Source: Bacteroidales bacterium
Lineage (GTDB): Bacteria; Bacteroidota; Bacteroidia; Bacteroidales; VadinHA17
NCBI GenBank assembly: GCA_012517605.1
Contig: JAAYUS010000232.1
Span: forward strand, 1-48,187
DNA length: 48,187 nucleotides
Reading direction: 5' to 3'
The translations under genes and the position numbers were made by a program. Below, one piece after another: positions 33,183 to 40,986 of the stretch. Every line of letters starts with the position of its first letter. Within the stretch, counting starts at the first letter, position 1. The notes beneath the pieces were generated by a model. It had not been told where the DNA came from, ran no database searches, and worked only from the letters and a program-made list of their open reading frames with translations.

Positions 33183-34523
33183 ATGGATATGAACTATACA
33201 GACTTAACCGAAAGGCTTGTCAGGAAATGTCTGACCCTTGGTGCAGATGCCGCCGAGGTCTATCTGGAAACCAGCAGGAACATGTCGGTGAATGTTTTGA
33301 ACAAGGAGATTGAAACAATTGAGGAAGCCTCTTCCCAGGGTGTGGGATTCCGTGTCTTCACCGGAGGCAGGATGGGTTTCAGCCACTGCAACGATTTCAG
33401 CGACAAATCGCTTGAGGACACTATTTCCAGGGCTATTGCCTTTGCAAAACTGACCACACCTGATGAGAACAATGTACTGCCGGATGACAGAAGCATGACC
33501 TCTGTTGCCGATATCTATGACCCTGCCATAAAAGGGGAGCCTATGGATAAAAAAATTAAAATGGCCCTTGAACTGGAGAGCCTGGCAATGAGCGCCCATG
33601 GAATTACAAAAAGTTCAGGCGCCGGTTACAGCGAAGGTGAATCAGAGGTTTTTATCGGCAATTCCAACGGGATCATTAAAAGTTACAAGTCGTCGGGATG
33701 TTCCCTTGGTGTATCAGTTGTGGCTGAAAAAGGCGACCAGAAGAATACAGGTGATGAATATTGTTCCCGGGTATTTTTCTCGGATCTCCTTCCTCTCGAT
33801 CAGATCGCAGCCTCTGCTTCTGCAAAGGCCGTTGAACTGCTTGATCCCGTGATGATCGGAACACAGCGTGCAGCTGTTATCTTTGACCCTGATGTTGTAA
33901 GATCGCTGTTCGGAGGAGTTATTTCAGCGCTGAATGGCGAACGGGTACTGCAGGGTGCAAGTTTTCTGAAGGATTTTCTTAACCGCCGGTTTGCCTCATC
34001 ACTGATAACCATCGTTGATGACCCGACACTGGCAAGAAGCACGGGAAGCGCTCCGTTCGACGGAGAAGGCGTGCCTACTCGCAAAATTGTTCTTGTAGAG
34101 AACGGAACTGTGAGAAGCTTCATCTACAATTCAAAAGCAGCAAAAAGAGCCGGTACTAAAAGCACCGGAAGCGCTTCAAGGGGAGGATTCACATCTCTTC
34201 CCGGAATAGGGACCCATAAAATATATATTCAGCCCGGAAATTCATCACCCAAGGACATTATAGCTGGAACAGCGAAAGGTCTTCTGCTCAGGGAAGTCAC
34301 TGGTTACGGAGTTGATCCGGTAAGCGGAAACTTCAGCGGCGGTGCAAGCGGGTTGTGGATTGTGAACGGCGAAATAGCCCATCCTGTAAAGGGTGTTACA
34401 ATAGCAGGCAGGGCATCCGACATCTTCAATGCCATCAACATGGTTGGGAACGACACCGATATGAACAGATCATTTTCGGCTCCCACAATACGTGTCGCCG
34501 AAATGATGATTGGCGGCAAATAA
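33183..34523 (+). CDS. tldE: TldE/PmbA-family protein
   Basis: This 446-residue partner of TldD shares the fold but lacks the HExxxH zinc motif. In the known heterodimer TldE completes the peptide channel while TldD is catalytic. Recognisable stretches are GADAAEVYLETSRNMSVNVLNKEIETIEEA near the N-terminus, GEGVPTRKIVLVENG and GNFSGGASGLWIVNGEI near the C-terminus. The ATG at 33183 is chosen because an earlier one at 33144 overlaps tldD. No signal peptide or membrane segment is present with either start, in contrast to the Tat signal of the neighbouring TldD. Confidence 0.9.
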   Translation: MDMNYTDLTERLVRKCLTLGADAAEVYLETSRNMSVNVLNKEIETIEEASSQGVGFRVFTGGRMGFSHCNDFSDKSLEDTISRAIAFAKLTTPDENNVLPDDRSMTSVADIYDPAIKGEPMDKKIKMALELESLAMSAHGITKSSGAGYSEGESEVFIGNSNGIIKSYKSSGCSLGVSVVAEKGDQKNTGDEYCSRVFFSDLLPLDQIAASASAKAVELLDPVMIGTQRAAVIFDPDVVRSLFGGVISALNGERVLQGASFLKDFLNRRFASSLITIVDDPTLARSTGSAPFDGEGVPTRKIVLVENGTVRSFIYNSKAAKRAGTKSTGSASRGGFTSLPGIGTHKIYIQPGNSSPKDIIAGTAKGLLLREVTGYGVDPVSGNFSGGASGLWIVNGEIAHPVKGVTIAGRASDIFNAINMVGNDTDMNRSFSAPTIRVAEMMIGGK

Positions 34524-34577
34524 ACTTTTTTCAATTCACCAAAAAGTTATACTTTAGGGGTCTTAAAATTTCAGAAA

Positions 34578-35810
34578 ATGGTATCAAATAAAAAGCAGAA
34601 AAGCATGGCAAACATTAATACTAAAAAAGGAGTTATCGCCATCCTGACCGGAGGAGGCGATGTTCCGGGCCTTAATCCGGCTATCAGGGCAGTGACCATC
34701 AGGGCAAACAGGGAAGGATTCCAGGTGATAGGTCTCCGCAGGGGATGGGCAGGAATTACAGAGGTCATCAGGGACAGCAAGGCAGACAACAGCAACAACT
34801 ATCAGATGCTCACCGATGATATAGTGAACAGGGCGGGACGTACAGGAGGTACTTTTCTCCATACATCAAGGACAAGGCCAAGCCATATGGCCAAAAAGGA
34901 TGTTCCCGACCATCTTAAAGATACTTACAACGCCGATATGAACGACCTTACTCCGGAGGTTATCAAAAACCTTGAATGGCTTGGCGTCGATTACCTTATC
35001 CCGATCGGAGGTGATGATACACTCAGCTATGGTGTACATCTTTACAGGCAGGGAGTTAAGGTTATCGCAATCCCGAAAACAATGGACAATGATGTTCCGG
35101 GTACCGATTATTGTATAGGTTTCAGCACTTGCGTTTCAAGAACTATCCAGATGATCAATACGCTCAGAACATCGGCAGGATCGCACGAAAGGCTTATGGT
35201 GCTTGAGGTCTTCGGAAGATATGCCGGTTTCACGGCAATGCTTCCCACTATGGCAGGCGCTGCAAACAGGTGCGTAATACCTGAATATGAATTTGAAATT
35301 GAAAGACTTGCCGAACTTCTTATTGATGACCGTAACCACAACCCCAGCAAATATTCAATAGTACTTGTTTCAGAAGGCGCTATGTTCAAAGGCGGAGAGA
35401 TGATTTTCGCCGGCAGTGAAAGAGATGCATACGGACATGCCAAGCTTGGAGGTATCGGCGACCTCGTTTCCGAAAAGCTTAAAGAGCTTTCTCCTACATA
35501 CAACAACGGCAAGACTATCAATGTTATAAACCAGAAGCTCGGATATATGGTCCGCGGCGGCGACCCTGATGCACTCGATTCAATTGTTCCGATGGCTTAT
35601 GGCAACCTTGCACTTGACCTTATCCTCAAGGGAATGCATGGAAGAATCGTCGTCCTCAAAAACGGAAGATATGATAACGTGCCTATCGATGTCGTTACTT
35701 CATCCAAGAAAGTCGTTAAGGTATCAGAGCATTACAATACCGACAGGCTCAGGCCTTATTATCACAGCTTCGAGATGAAGCCGTTCCTTCTGATGGCATC
35801 GGATAACTAA
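34578..35810 (+). CDS. pfp: 6-phosphofructokinase, probably pyrophosphate-dependent
   Basis: This 410-residue group-A phosphofructokinase makes fructose-1,6-bisphosphate. Conserved elements are TGGGDVPGLNPAIR (24-37), PIGGDDTLSYG (142-152), PKTMDND (166-172) with catalytic Asp170, and MVLEVFGRYAGF. ATP enzymes have Gly at two key sites (E. coli 104 and 124). Here they are Asp147 and Lys167, the pair found in PPi-dependent enzymes, which run the step reversibly. Some actinobacterial and other enzymes with one of these changes still use ATP, so the donor needs an assay. Met10 at 34605 is an alternative start. Confidence 0.88.
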   Translation: MVSNKKQKSMANINTKKGVIAILTGGGDVPGLNPAIRAVTIRANREGFQVIGLRRGWAGITEVIRDSKADNSNNYQMLTDDIVNRAGRTGGTFLHTSRTRPSHMAKKDVPDHLKDTYNADMNDLTPEVIKNLEWLGVDYLIPIGGDDTLSYGVHLYRQGVKVIAIPKTMDNDVPGTDYCIGFSTCVSRTIQMINTLRTSAGSHERLMVLEVFGRYAGFTAMLPTMAGAANRCVIPEYEFEIERLAELLIDDRNHNPSKYSIVLVSEGAMFKGGEMIFAGSERDAYGHAKLGGIGDLVSEKLKELSPTYNNGKTINVINQKLGYMVRGGDPDALDSIVPMAYGNLALDLILKGMHGRIVVLKNGRYDNVPIDVVTSSKKVVKVSEHYNTDRLRPYYHSFEMKPFLLMASDN

Positions 35811-35821
35811 AAGCAATAGAT

Positions 35822-35845
35822 GTATTGTTAACAATTTAACAATAC
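35822..35845. terminator. AT-rich 10-bp inverted repeat after the phosphofructokinase gene
   Basis: GTATTGTTAA pairs perfectly with TTAACAATAC around CAAT, 11 bp past the stop codon. It may end the transcript, although only A-rich sequence, not a T-run, follows. It directly precedes the larger inverted repeat at 35847. Confidence 0.4.
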
Positions 35846-35846
35846 C

Positions 35847-36010
35847 ATAAAAGAGGCTGTATCAAAATTTTAACCGCAAAGCGAGCAAAGACATCGCAAA
35901 GAGCGCAGTGTTAATTCATTAATATTTAACTCTTTGCGCTCTTTGAGAAAAAGTTTGGCGAAGTTTGCGGTTAAATGAATTTCAAATTCTGATACAGCCT
36001 TGTCTTTTAT
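35847..36010. repeat. MITE-like imperfect inverted repeat with GCAAAG units
   Basis: The element is about 164 bp. The outer arms ATAAAAGA (35847-35854) and TCTTTTAT (36003-36010) pair. Next, AGGCTGTATCAAAATTT (35854-35870) pairs with AAATTCTGATACAGCCT (35984-36000). The inner arms, rich in GCAAAG / CTTTGC, pair imperfectly around an AT-rich centre near 35920-35935. There is no coding capacity and no clear target-site duplication. It looks like a non-autonomous mobile repeat or a dispersed hairpin family, and it sits just in front of rsgA. Confidence 0.65.
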
Positions 36011-36057
36011 ATGCATCTTTTGGATTTTATCTATTTTTACATGAAATACTGGCCTTT

Positions 36058-36984
36058 TTGGAAAAGGGAACCATAATCAAATCTGTCGGAAGCCGCTACA
36101 GGGTGCTTATCTCCTCGGGAGATACAATCGACTGTGTATTGAGAGGCAGGCTGCGGGTGCATGGCGTGCAAACAACAAATCCGGTGGCAGTCGGCGATAA
36201 TGTAATTATTGAAAAGGGAAAAGACGGCATTACAGGTATAATAAGTGAGGTACTCGACAGAAAAAACTATATACTCCGCAAAGCCTCCAATCTTTCAAAA
36301 CAATCCCAGATAATTGCAGCAAACCTCGATCAGGTGTTGCTGATGGTCACAATAATCCTTCCCGCTACACCGGTTGAGTTCATAGACAGATTCCTTGCCA
36401 CAGCCGAGGCTTACAGGATACCGGCAAGATTAATCTTCAACAAGACAGACCTCTACGGGGAAGAGGAATCAGAAAAAATGGAGAGCCTGATCTCGATGTA
36501 TTCGGCAATAAAATACAGTTGTTTCAGATTATCGCTGAACACGGGCAATGGCCTTGATGAAATAAAATCAATACTGAAAGACAAAATAAGCCTTATATCC
36601 GGAAACTCCGGAGTGGGGAAGACAACTCTCCTCAACACAATCGATCCCTCCCTCAGGCTGAAAACTGCAGAAATATCCGGATACCATAAGCAGGGCAAGC
36701 ATATTACCACATTCCCTGAAATGCACAAGATGCCTTTCGGCGGATATGTGATCGACACCCCGGGAATCAGAGGCTTCGGCCTTTTTGGAATGGAAAGAAA
36801 TGAAATTTACCATTTCTTTCCTGAAATATTCAGAATATCTGAAAAATGCAGATACTACAACTGTCTTCATCTTGATGAACCAGGGTGTGCTGTAAGGCAT
36901 GCAGTTGAGCATAATGAAATAAATCCTTTGAGATACAGGAGCTATATAAGTATTTTAAATGATGAAAATACTAAATACAGGTAA
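36058..36984 (+). CDS. rsgA: Ribosome small subunit-dependent GTPase RsgA
   Basis: This 308-residue circularly permuted GTPase assists late maturation of the 30S subunit. It has an N-terminal OB domain (EKGTIIKSVGSRYRVL onward) and G motifs in the permuted order: NKTD (128-131), GNSGVGKT (182-189) and DTPG (233-236). The zinc domain has Cys264, Cys269, His271 and Cys277. The TTG at 36058 is taken as the start because it lines up with the usual family N-terminus. The longer frame from 35965 would begin inside the inverted repeat and add 31 unrelated residues. Confidence 0.92.
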   Translation: MEKGTIIKSVGSRYRVLISSGDTIDCVLRGRLRVHGVQTTNPVAVGDNVIIEKGKDGITGIISEVLDRKNYILRKASNLSKQSQIIAANLDQVLLMVTIILPATPVEFIDRFLATAEAYRIPARLIFNKTDLYGEEESEKMESLISMYSAIKYSCFRLSLNTGNGLDEIKSILKDKISLISGNSGVGKTTLLNTIDPSLRLKTAEISGYHKQGKHITTFPEMHKMPFGGYVIDTPGIRGFGLFGMERNEIYHFFPEIFRISEKCRYYNCLHLDEPGCAVRHAVEHNEINPLRYRSYISILNDENTKYR

Positions 36985-37002
36985 AGTTGAGTTAATCAGG
37001 TA

Positions 37003-37010
37003 TATGTTTG
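37003..37010 (+). promoter_or_regulatory. Putative -7 box for the hybrid kinase gene
   Basis: TATGTTTG is an exact TAnnTTTG match overlapping the first possible start codon (TTG at 37008). If it is used, translation must begin further downstream, for example at the TTG at 37017. Confidence 0.3.
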
Positions 37011-39863
37011 TATACTTTGCCTGGTAATAGCTTTCATAACATTAAAAGAATTCCCGTTTTTATAATTGCAGCGCTGGCCGTAATTATAATCGCAAGCTTT
37101 TTCTGCTTCAGGGGAATCCACAGCAATCAGATAAAATATATTACACATATTCTTGATAATCAGGTAAAAAGCGCCGGTATGTCAGTCGATGGAACTGATA
37201 AAGGGTTCATAAATGACATTAATCTGATGCTCCACTCTGAAAATGTACAACAGTTCATAAGCGATGAGGATCAGCGAACCAGGACCATCGACAGGATGAA
37301 ATTGTTCTTTTCAAAGTATGAAAACCTTATCACGGGGATAAGGATCTATGATGATAAAAAGAATGAATTTACGCTTAAGAAGGACGAAACAGGCAGCAAC
37401 TGGCTCGAACAGTTGTTCGTTCTGCATGTTCAGGGTGAAATTATTCCTTATGATACCCTTATCCTTCAGAACAGGACATTTGAATATTATATCCCCTTAA
37501 AGCACGATGATATTCTTGCCGGCAATATTGTCGTTACTCTCGATTACCAGAAATATTTTGAAAGACTGTTTGGATCCTTTAACATGGAGGATTATCAATG
37601 GCAATGGGTTATTGATGATTCGGGAGAGATAATATTCACAAACAACAGGGAAAACATCCGGTATTCACAGCTTCAAAAGATCAGGAGAAGGCTTGAAAAA
37701 GGAGCTGTGGGCAATCTGATCCATTCTGCCGGAGGGAACAGCAATCCCGGAGAAATAATATCATCATTCTATTCAACAGGGCTGCTTCAGAGAAATTTCA
37801 ACATTGTCTTTTCATCGCCAGTCGGTGAAATCCGTGCTTATCTCTTGCGGAATTCACTCATTCTGGTTATTGTTTCGGTTATTGCATTTATGTTTGCCGC
37901 GGGATTGCTCTACAGGATCATCATTGCAGGGAGAACAGAAACAGAAAGACTGCTTTCCTCGGAAGAGAAGCTTCAGAAGCTTCATAATGAAATTCCTGTC
38001 GGCATAGTGATATACAATGATAAGAGAGAGATCCTTAAAGCAAATAAAAAAACTGCTGAACTATACTCATTCCCGGATGAGAAGGCGATGCAGGGAACCA
38101 TTCTGCCCGATTCTGCAATTACCGATGAGAACAATTATTTTGCAAGGCATCTGGGAGGTAATTTCACTCCCGATCAGTTTGTAATAATAAAAAAGGATAA
38201 CTCGGAAAAGATCCTTTTCCGGACAAAGTCGCCCGTTGCTTTTATGGATCATGATGCCACGCTTGAGGTTCTTGTGGATGTTACAAGCCTTGAGGCTGAA
38301 AGAAAACAGGAGGCAAGTGCAAGCTCGGCCAAATCAGAATTCCTGGCCAGGATGAGCTATGAACTCAGGACTCCGCTGAATGGTATTATAGGCATGGCAG
38401 ATATTCTCGATAAACATGACCTTTCCGGTGAAAGTGCAGCTGTGCTTAAAATACTTCGCCGCTCTGCCGAAGTTCTGCTTGGACTTATCAACGACATCCT
38501 CGACTTTTCAAAGATAGAATCGGTGAAGATGATCCTTGATGAGATTCCGTTCAGCCTCAGGGAGGAAGTGGTATATTGCTATGATCTTGCAAGGACAAAC
38601 ACCGACAGCTCGCAATTAGACATTTCGGTAAGCATCGATGATAATATCCCGGATAAGGTCATTGGTGATCCTTTCAGGATAAGACAGATCCTGACAAATT
38701 TCCTCAACAATTCAATAGCAAATACAAGACAGGGAAAAATAAGCCTTAGATGCAGCCTTAAAGAAAATGTCGAAGGAAAGATCCGGCTCTCGTTCATCAT
38801 TACCGACACAGGCAGGATCATTGATCAGGTTACTCTTGGAAAAATGTTCGGAAACCATGTCAGCATGGATTCGAAGGCTGCAAGGGAGAATGATGAATCA
38901 GGCTTCGGACTGGTCCTTGCCAGGCAGCTTATAGAGCTTATGGGCGGGGAGTTTGAAGTTAAGAGCCTCTCAGGCCCCGAAGGAGAAACCGGCACAAGAA
39001 TTGAATTCACCATCAATATCTGGTCGGACGAGAAGCCGCAAAAGAACCTCAATAACGATTCCCTGATTTCATTTGGCCAGATAAGAACACTGGTTATAAC
39101 TGGATCCCAGAACAGGGATGAGGAAATACTGGGGACAATCCATAAACTCGGACTTTCAATGACGGTAACCACATTCCAGAAATCAACTGTTGGTCAGATA
39201 AAGGCAAGCCTTTCAATCCCCGATAAAAAGTATCATCTCATTGTGATCCTTGATGATTGTGAATTCAACGGGTTTGATGCTGCTGCCCGGATCCATGAGC
39301 AGAATCTGTCGGATCAGTTCGTAATAATAATGATAAGCTCGAATGATATCAGGGGCAATTTTGTAAAATGCTCCTCTTTTGGCGTTGACCATTATATTGT
39401 CAAACCCTACGACATAAAGGAACTTTACGGTGCCATCAAAAGCAGCTTTCCCTACGTCGACCGTACAGTTATTTCAAATGAAAGGGACAGGGTAGCCAAA
39501 GACCTCAGAGTACTTGTCGTTGAGGACAATAAAATGAACCAGAAAGTTATCGGAACAATGCTTAAAAGTCTGGGCTATTCGTTTGATTTTGCGGATGACG
39601 GATTTGCCGGGCTTATTCAGGCAAAAACACGACGTTATGATGTAATATTCATGGACCTTATCATGCCTCAGATGGATGGTTTTGAGGCAGCCCGGAGAAT
39701 TCTGGAATATGACAGTACTCTTCTTATTGTCGCCTTTACTGCCGATAACCTGCCCGACTCAAAACGAAAGGCTGAACTTTCAGGAATTAAGGAATTCATA
39801 TCCAAACCTGTCAGAATAGAGGATCTTAAGAAATTCTTTTCGAGACATTTCTTCAGCAACTAA
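37008..39863 (+). CDS. Hybrid sensor kinase-like protein with degenerate HisKA and ATPase motifs
   Basis: This is a 951-residue inner-membrane protein. It has membrane helices at about 15-34 and 283-304, enclosing a ~245-residue periplasmic sensor domain. A PAS-like domain (about 318-430), HisKA, HATPase and two receiver domains follow. The HisKA motif reads FLARMSYELRTPLN, so the phospho-accepting His is Tyr451. The ATPase G1 box is DTGRIID (600-606) instead of DTGxGI. The first receiver (about 690-815) lacks the N-terminal acidic pair. The second (832-947) is complete, with Glu839/Asp840, Asp883, Thr911 and Lys933. It may therefore sense and scaffold, or be phosphorylated by another kinase. 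The start is TTG at 37008 or 37017. Confidence 0.85.
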   Translation: MYTLPGNSFHNIKRIPVFIIAALAVIIIASFFCFRGIHSNQIKYITHILDNQVKSAGMSVDGTDKGFINDINLMLHSENVQQFISDEDQRTRTIDRMKLFFSKYENLITGIRIYDDKKNEFTLKKDETGSNWLEQLFVLHVQGEIIPYDTLILQNRTFEYYIPLKHDDILAGNIVVTLDYQKYFERLFGSFNMEDYQWQWVIDDSGEIIFTNNRENIRYSQLQKIRRRLEKGAVGNLIHSAGGNSNPGEIISSFYSTGLLQRNFNIVFSSPVGEIRAYLLRNSLILVIVSVIAFMFAAGLLYRIIIAGRTETERLLSSEEKLQKLHNEIPVGIVIYNDKREILKANKKTAELYSFPDEKAMQGTILPDSAITDENNYFARHLGGNFTPDQFVIIKKDNSEKILFRTKSPVAFMDHDATLEVLVDVTSLEAERKQEASASSAKSEFLARMSYELRTPLNGIIGMADILDKHDLSGESAAVLKILRRSAEVLLGLINDILDFSKIESVKMILDEIPFSLREEVVYCYDLARTNTDSSQLDISVSIDDNIPDKVIGDPFRIRQILTNFLNNSIANTRQGKISLRCSLKENVEGKIRLSFIITDTGRIIDQVTLGKMFGNHVSMDSKAARENDESGFGLVLARQLIELMGGEFEVKSLSGPEGETGTRIEFTINIWSDEKPQKNLNNDSLISFGQIRTLVITGSQNRDEEILGTIHKLGLSMTVTTFQKSTVGQIKASLSIPDKKYHLIVILDDCEFNGFDAAARIHEQNLSDQFVIIMISSNDIRGNFVKCSSFGVDHYIVKPYDIKELYGAIKSSFPYVDRTVISNERDRVAKDLRVLVVEDNKMNQKVIGTMLKSLGYSFDFADDGFAGLIQAKTRRYDVIFMDLIMPQMDGFEAARRILEYDSTLLIVAFTADNLPDSKRKAELSGIKEFISKPVRIEDLKKFFSRHFFSN

Positions 39864-39878
39864 CTACAGCAATTTTCT

Positions 39879-39886
39879 TATTTTTG
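39879..39886 (+). promoter_or_regulatory. Putative -7 box for selU
   Basis: TATTTTTG is an exact TAnnTTTG match 32 bp upstream of the ATG at 39919, inside the gap after the hybrid kinase gene. Confidence 0.4.
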
Positions 39887-39918
39887 CAGCGCCGGATCAG
39901 AGAAATTAACGGCGGATT

Positions 39919-40962
39919 ATGACAGGCAAGGCCAATACCAGGACCGACATAGTTACTTTCCTCAAACTGGCTGAAACTCTCCCGGTGGCAGATGTGCGCT
40001 CCCCTTCCGAATATAGTTACGGTCATATTCCGGGCGCTTTTAACATTCCGTTATTTGATGACTCAGAAAGAGAGGAAGTCGGAACAAGATACAAGCGTAA
40101 AGGCAGGGTTGATGCAATTCTTAAGGGACTGGAACTGACAGGTCCTTCCATGTACCGCAAACTTGAACAGGCACTGCATATCGCTGCCGGTGGAAAGCTT
40201 CTTGTCCATTGCTGGAGGGGAGGAATGAGATCAGAGGCCATGGCCTGGCTGTTTTCACTTGGAGGCATTGAAACCGTTCTTCTGGAGGGAGGATACAAAT
40301 CGTACAGGCATCTTGTCCTTGAAAGTCTGGCCCGAAACAGGAAGATGTTTGTCCTGGGAGGCCTTACAGGCAGCGGAAAAACCCATATTCTGAAGTATCT
40401 GAGGGAACAGGGCAAACAGGTCATTGATCTTGAAGGATTGGCAAACCACAAGGGCTCCGCATTCGGGTCCCTTGGCCAGGAACCTCAGCCTTCATCGGAA
40501 CATTTTGCCAATATCCTTTACAGCAGGTGGAAGGACCTTGATACTGACAAGCCCGTCTGGATCGAGGACGAAAGTCGAAATATCGGTACTGTATTTATGC
40601 CGGATGACTTTTACAATAATATGCAGATTAACCCGACCATAGTCCTCCTGATGGATATAAAAACCCGGCTTCCACGATTGATTGAGGAATACTCATTCTA
40701 TGGCAGGGATGAGCTGGAAGCTTCGGTAATGAGAATCAGCAAACGGCTGGGAGGCGACAGGGCACAGGAAGCAATTGAAGCAATAAGACGCCACGATTTT
40801 GCAAGAGCCATCGAAATAACGCTTCAGTATTACGATAAGGCTTATCTGTACGGCCTGAAACGAAAGGAGACGAAAGAAATGGTATTTGTCGAGACAGATA
40901 CTGACGACATTGAAACCAATGCCCGCAAGATCGTTGAGGCTGCTGAAAAATTCAAAGAATAA
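39919..40962 (+). CDS. selU: tRNA 2-selenouridine synthase (MnmH)
   Basis: This 347-residue enzyme replaces the 2-thio group of U34 in certain tRNAs with selenium, through a geranylated intermediate. It has an N-terminal rhodanese domain with the catalytic Cys98 in VHCWRGGMRS, then a P-loop domain with GLTGSGKT (148-155) and DLEGLANHKGSAFG. The length and order match the family. Selenophosphate synthetase (selD) is not in the window, so whether selenium is really inserted depends on genes elsewhere. It is convergent with the U32 gene, another candidate modifier of U34. Confidence 0.93.
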   Translation: MTGKANTRTDIVTFLKLAETLPVADVRSPSEYSYGHIPGAFNIPLFDDSEREEVGTRYKRKGRVDAILKGLELTGPSMYRKLEQALHIAAGGKLLVHCWRGGMRSEAMAWLFSLGGIETVLLEGGYKSYRHLVLESLARNRKMFVLGGLTGSGKTHILKYLREQGKQVIDLEGLANHKGSAFGSLGQEPQPSSEHFANILYSRWKDLDTDKPVWIEDESRNIGTVFMPDDFYNNMQINPTIVLLMDIKTRLPRLIEEYSFYGRDELEASVMRISKRLGGDRAQEAIEAIRRHDFARAIEITLQYYDKAYLYGLKRKETKEMVFVETDTDDIETNARKIVEAAEKFKE

Positions 40963-40986
40963 TTTTGCCGGTCTGACGGAGCCTCT

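Noticed and set aside
31634-34523. Known RiPP or microcin biosynthesis cluster
   Set aside because: TldD/E are sometimes part of such clusters, but no precursor peptide, radical SAM enzyme, cyclodehydratase or dedicated exporter is visible nearby.
35847-36010. Insertion sequence or structured RNA gene
   Set aside because: There is no transposase frame. The hairpin is imperfect with internal short repeats, better explained as a MITE-like repeat; I could not match it to any known RNA family.
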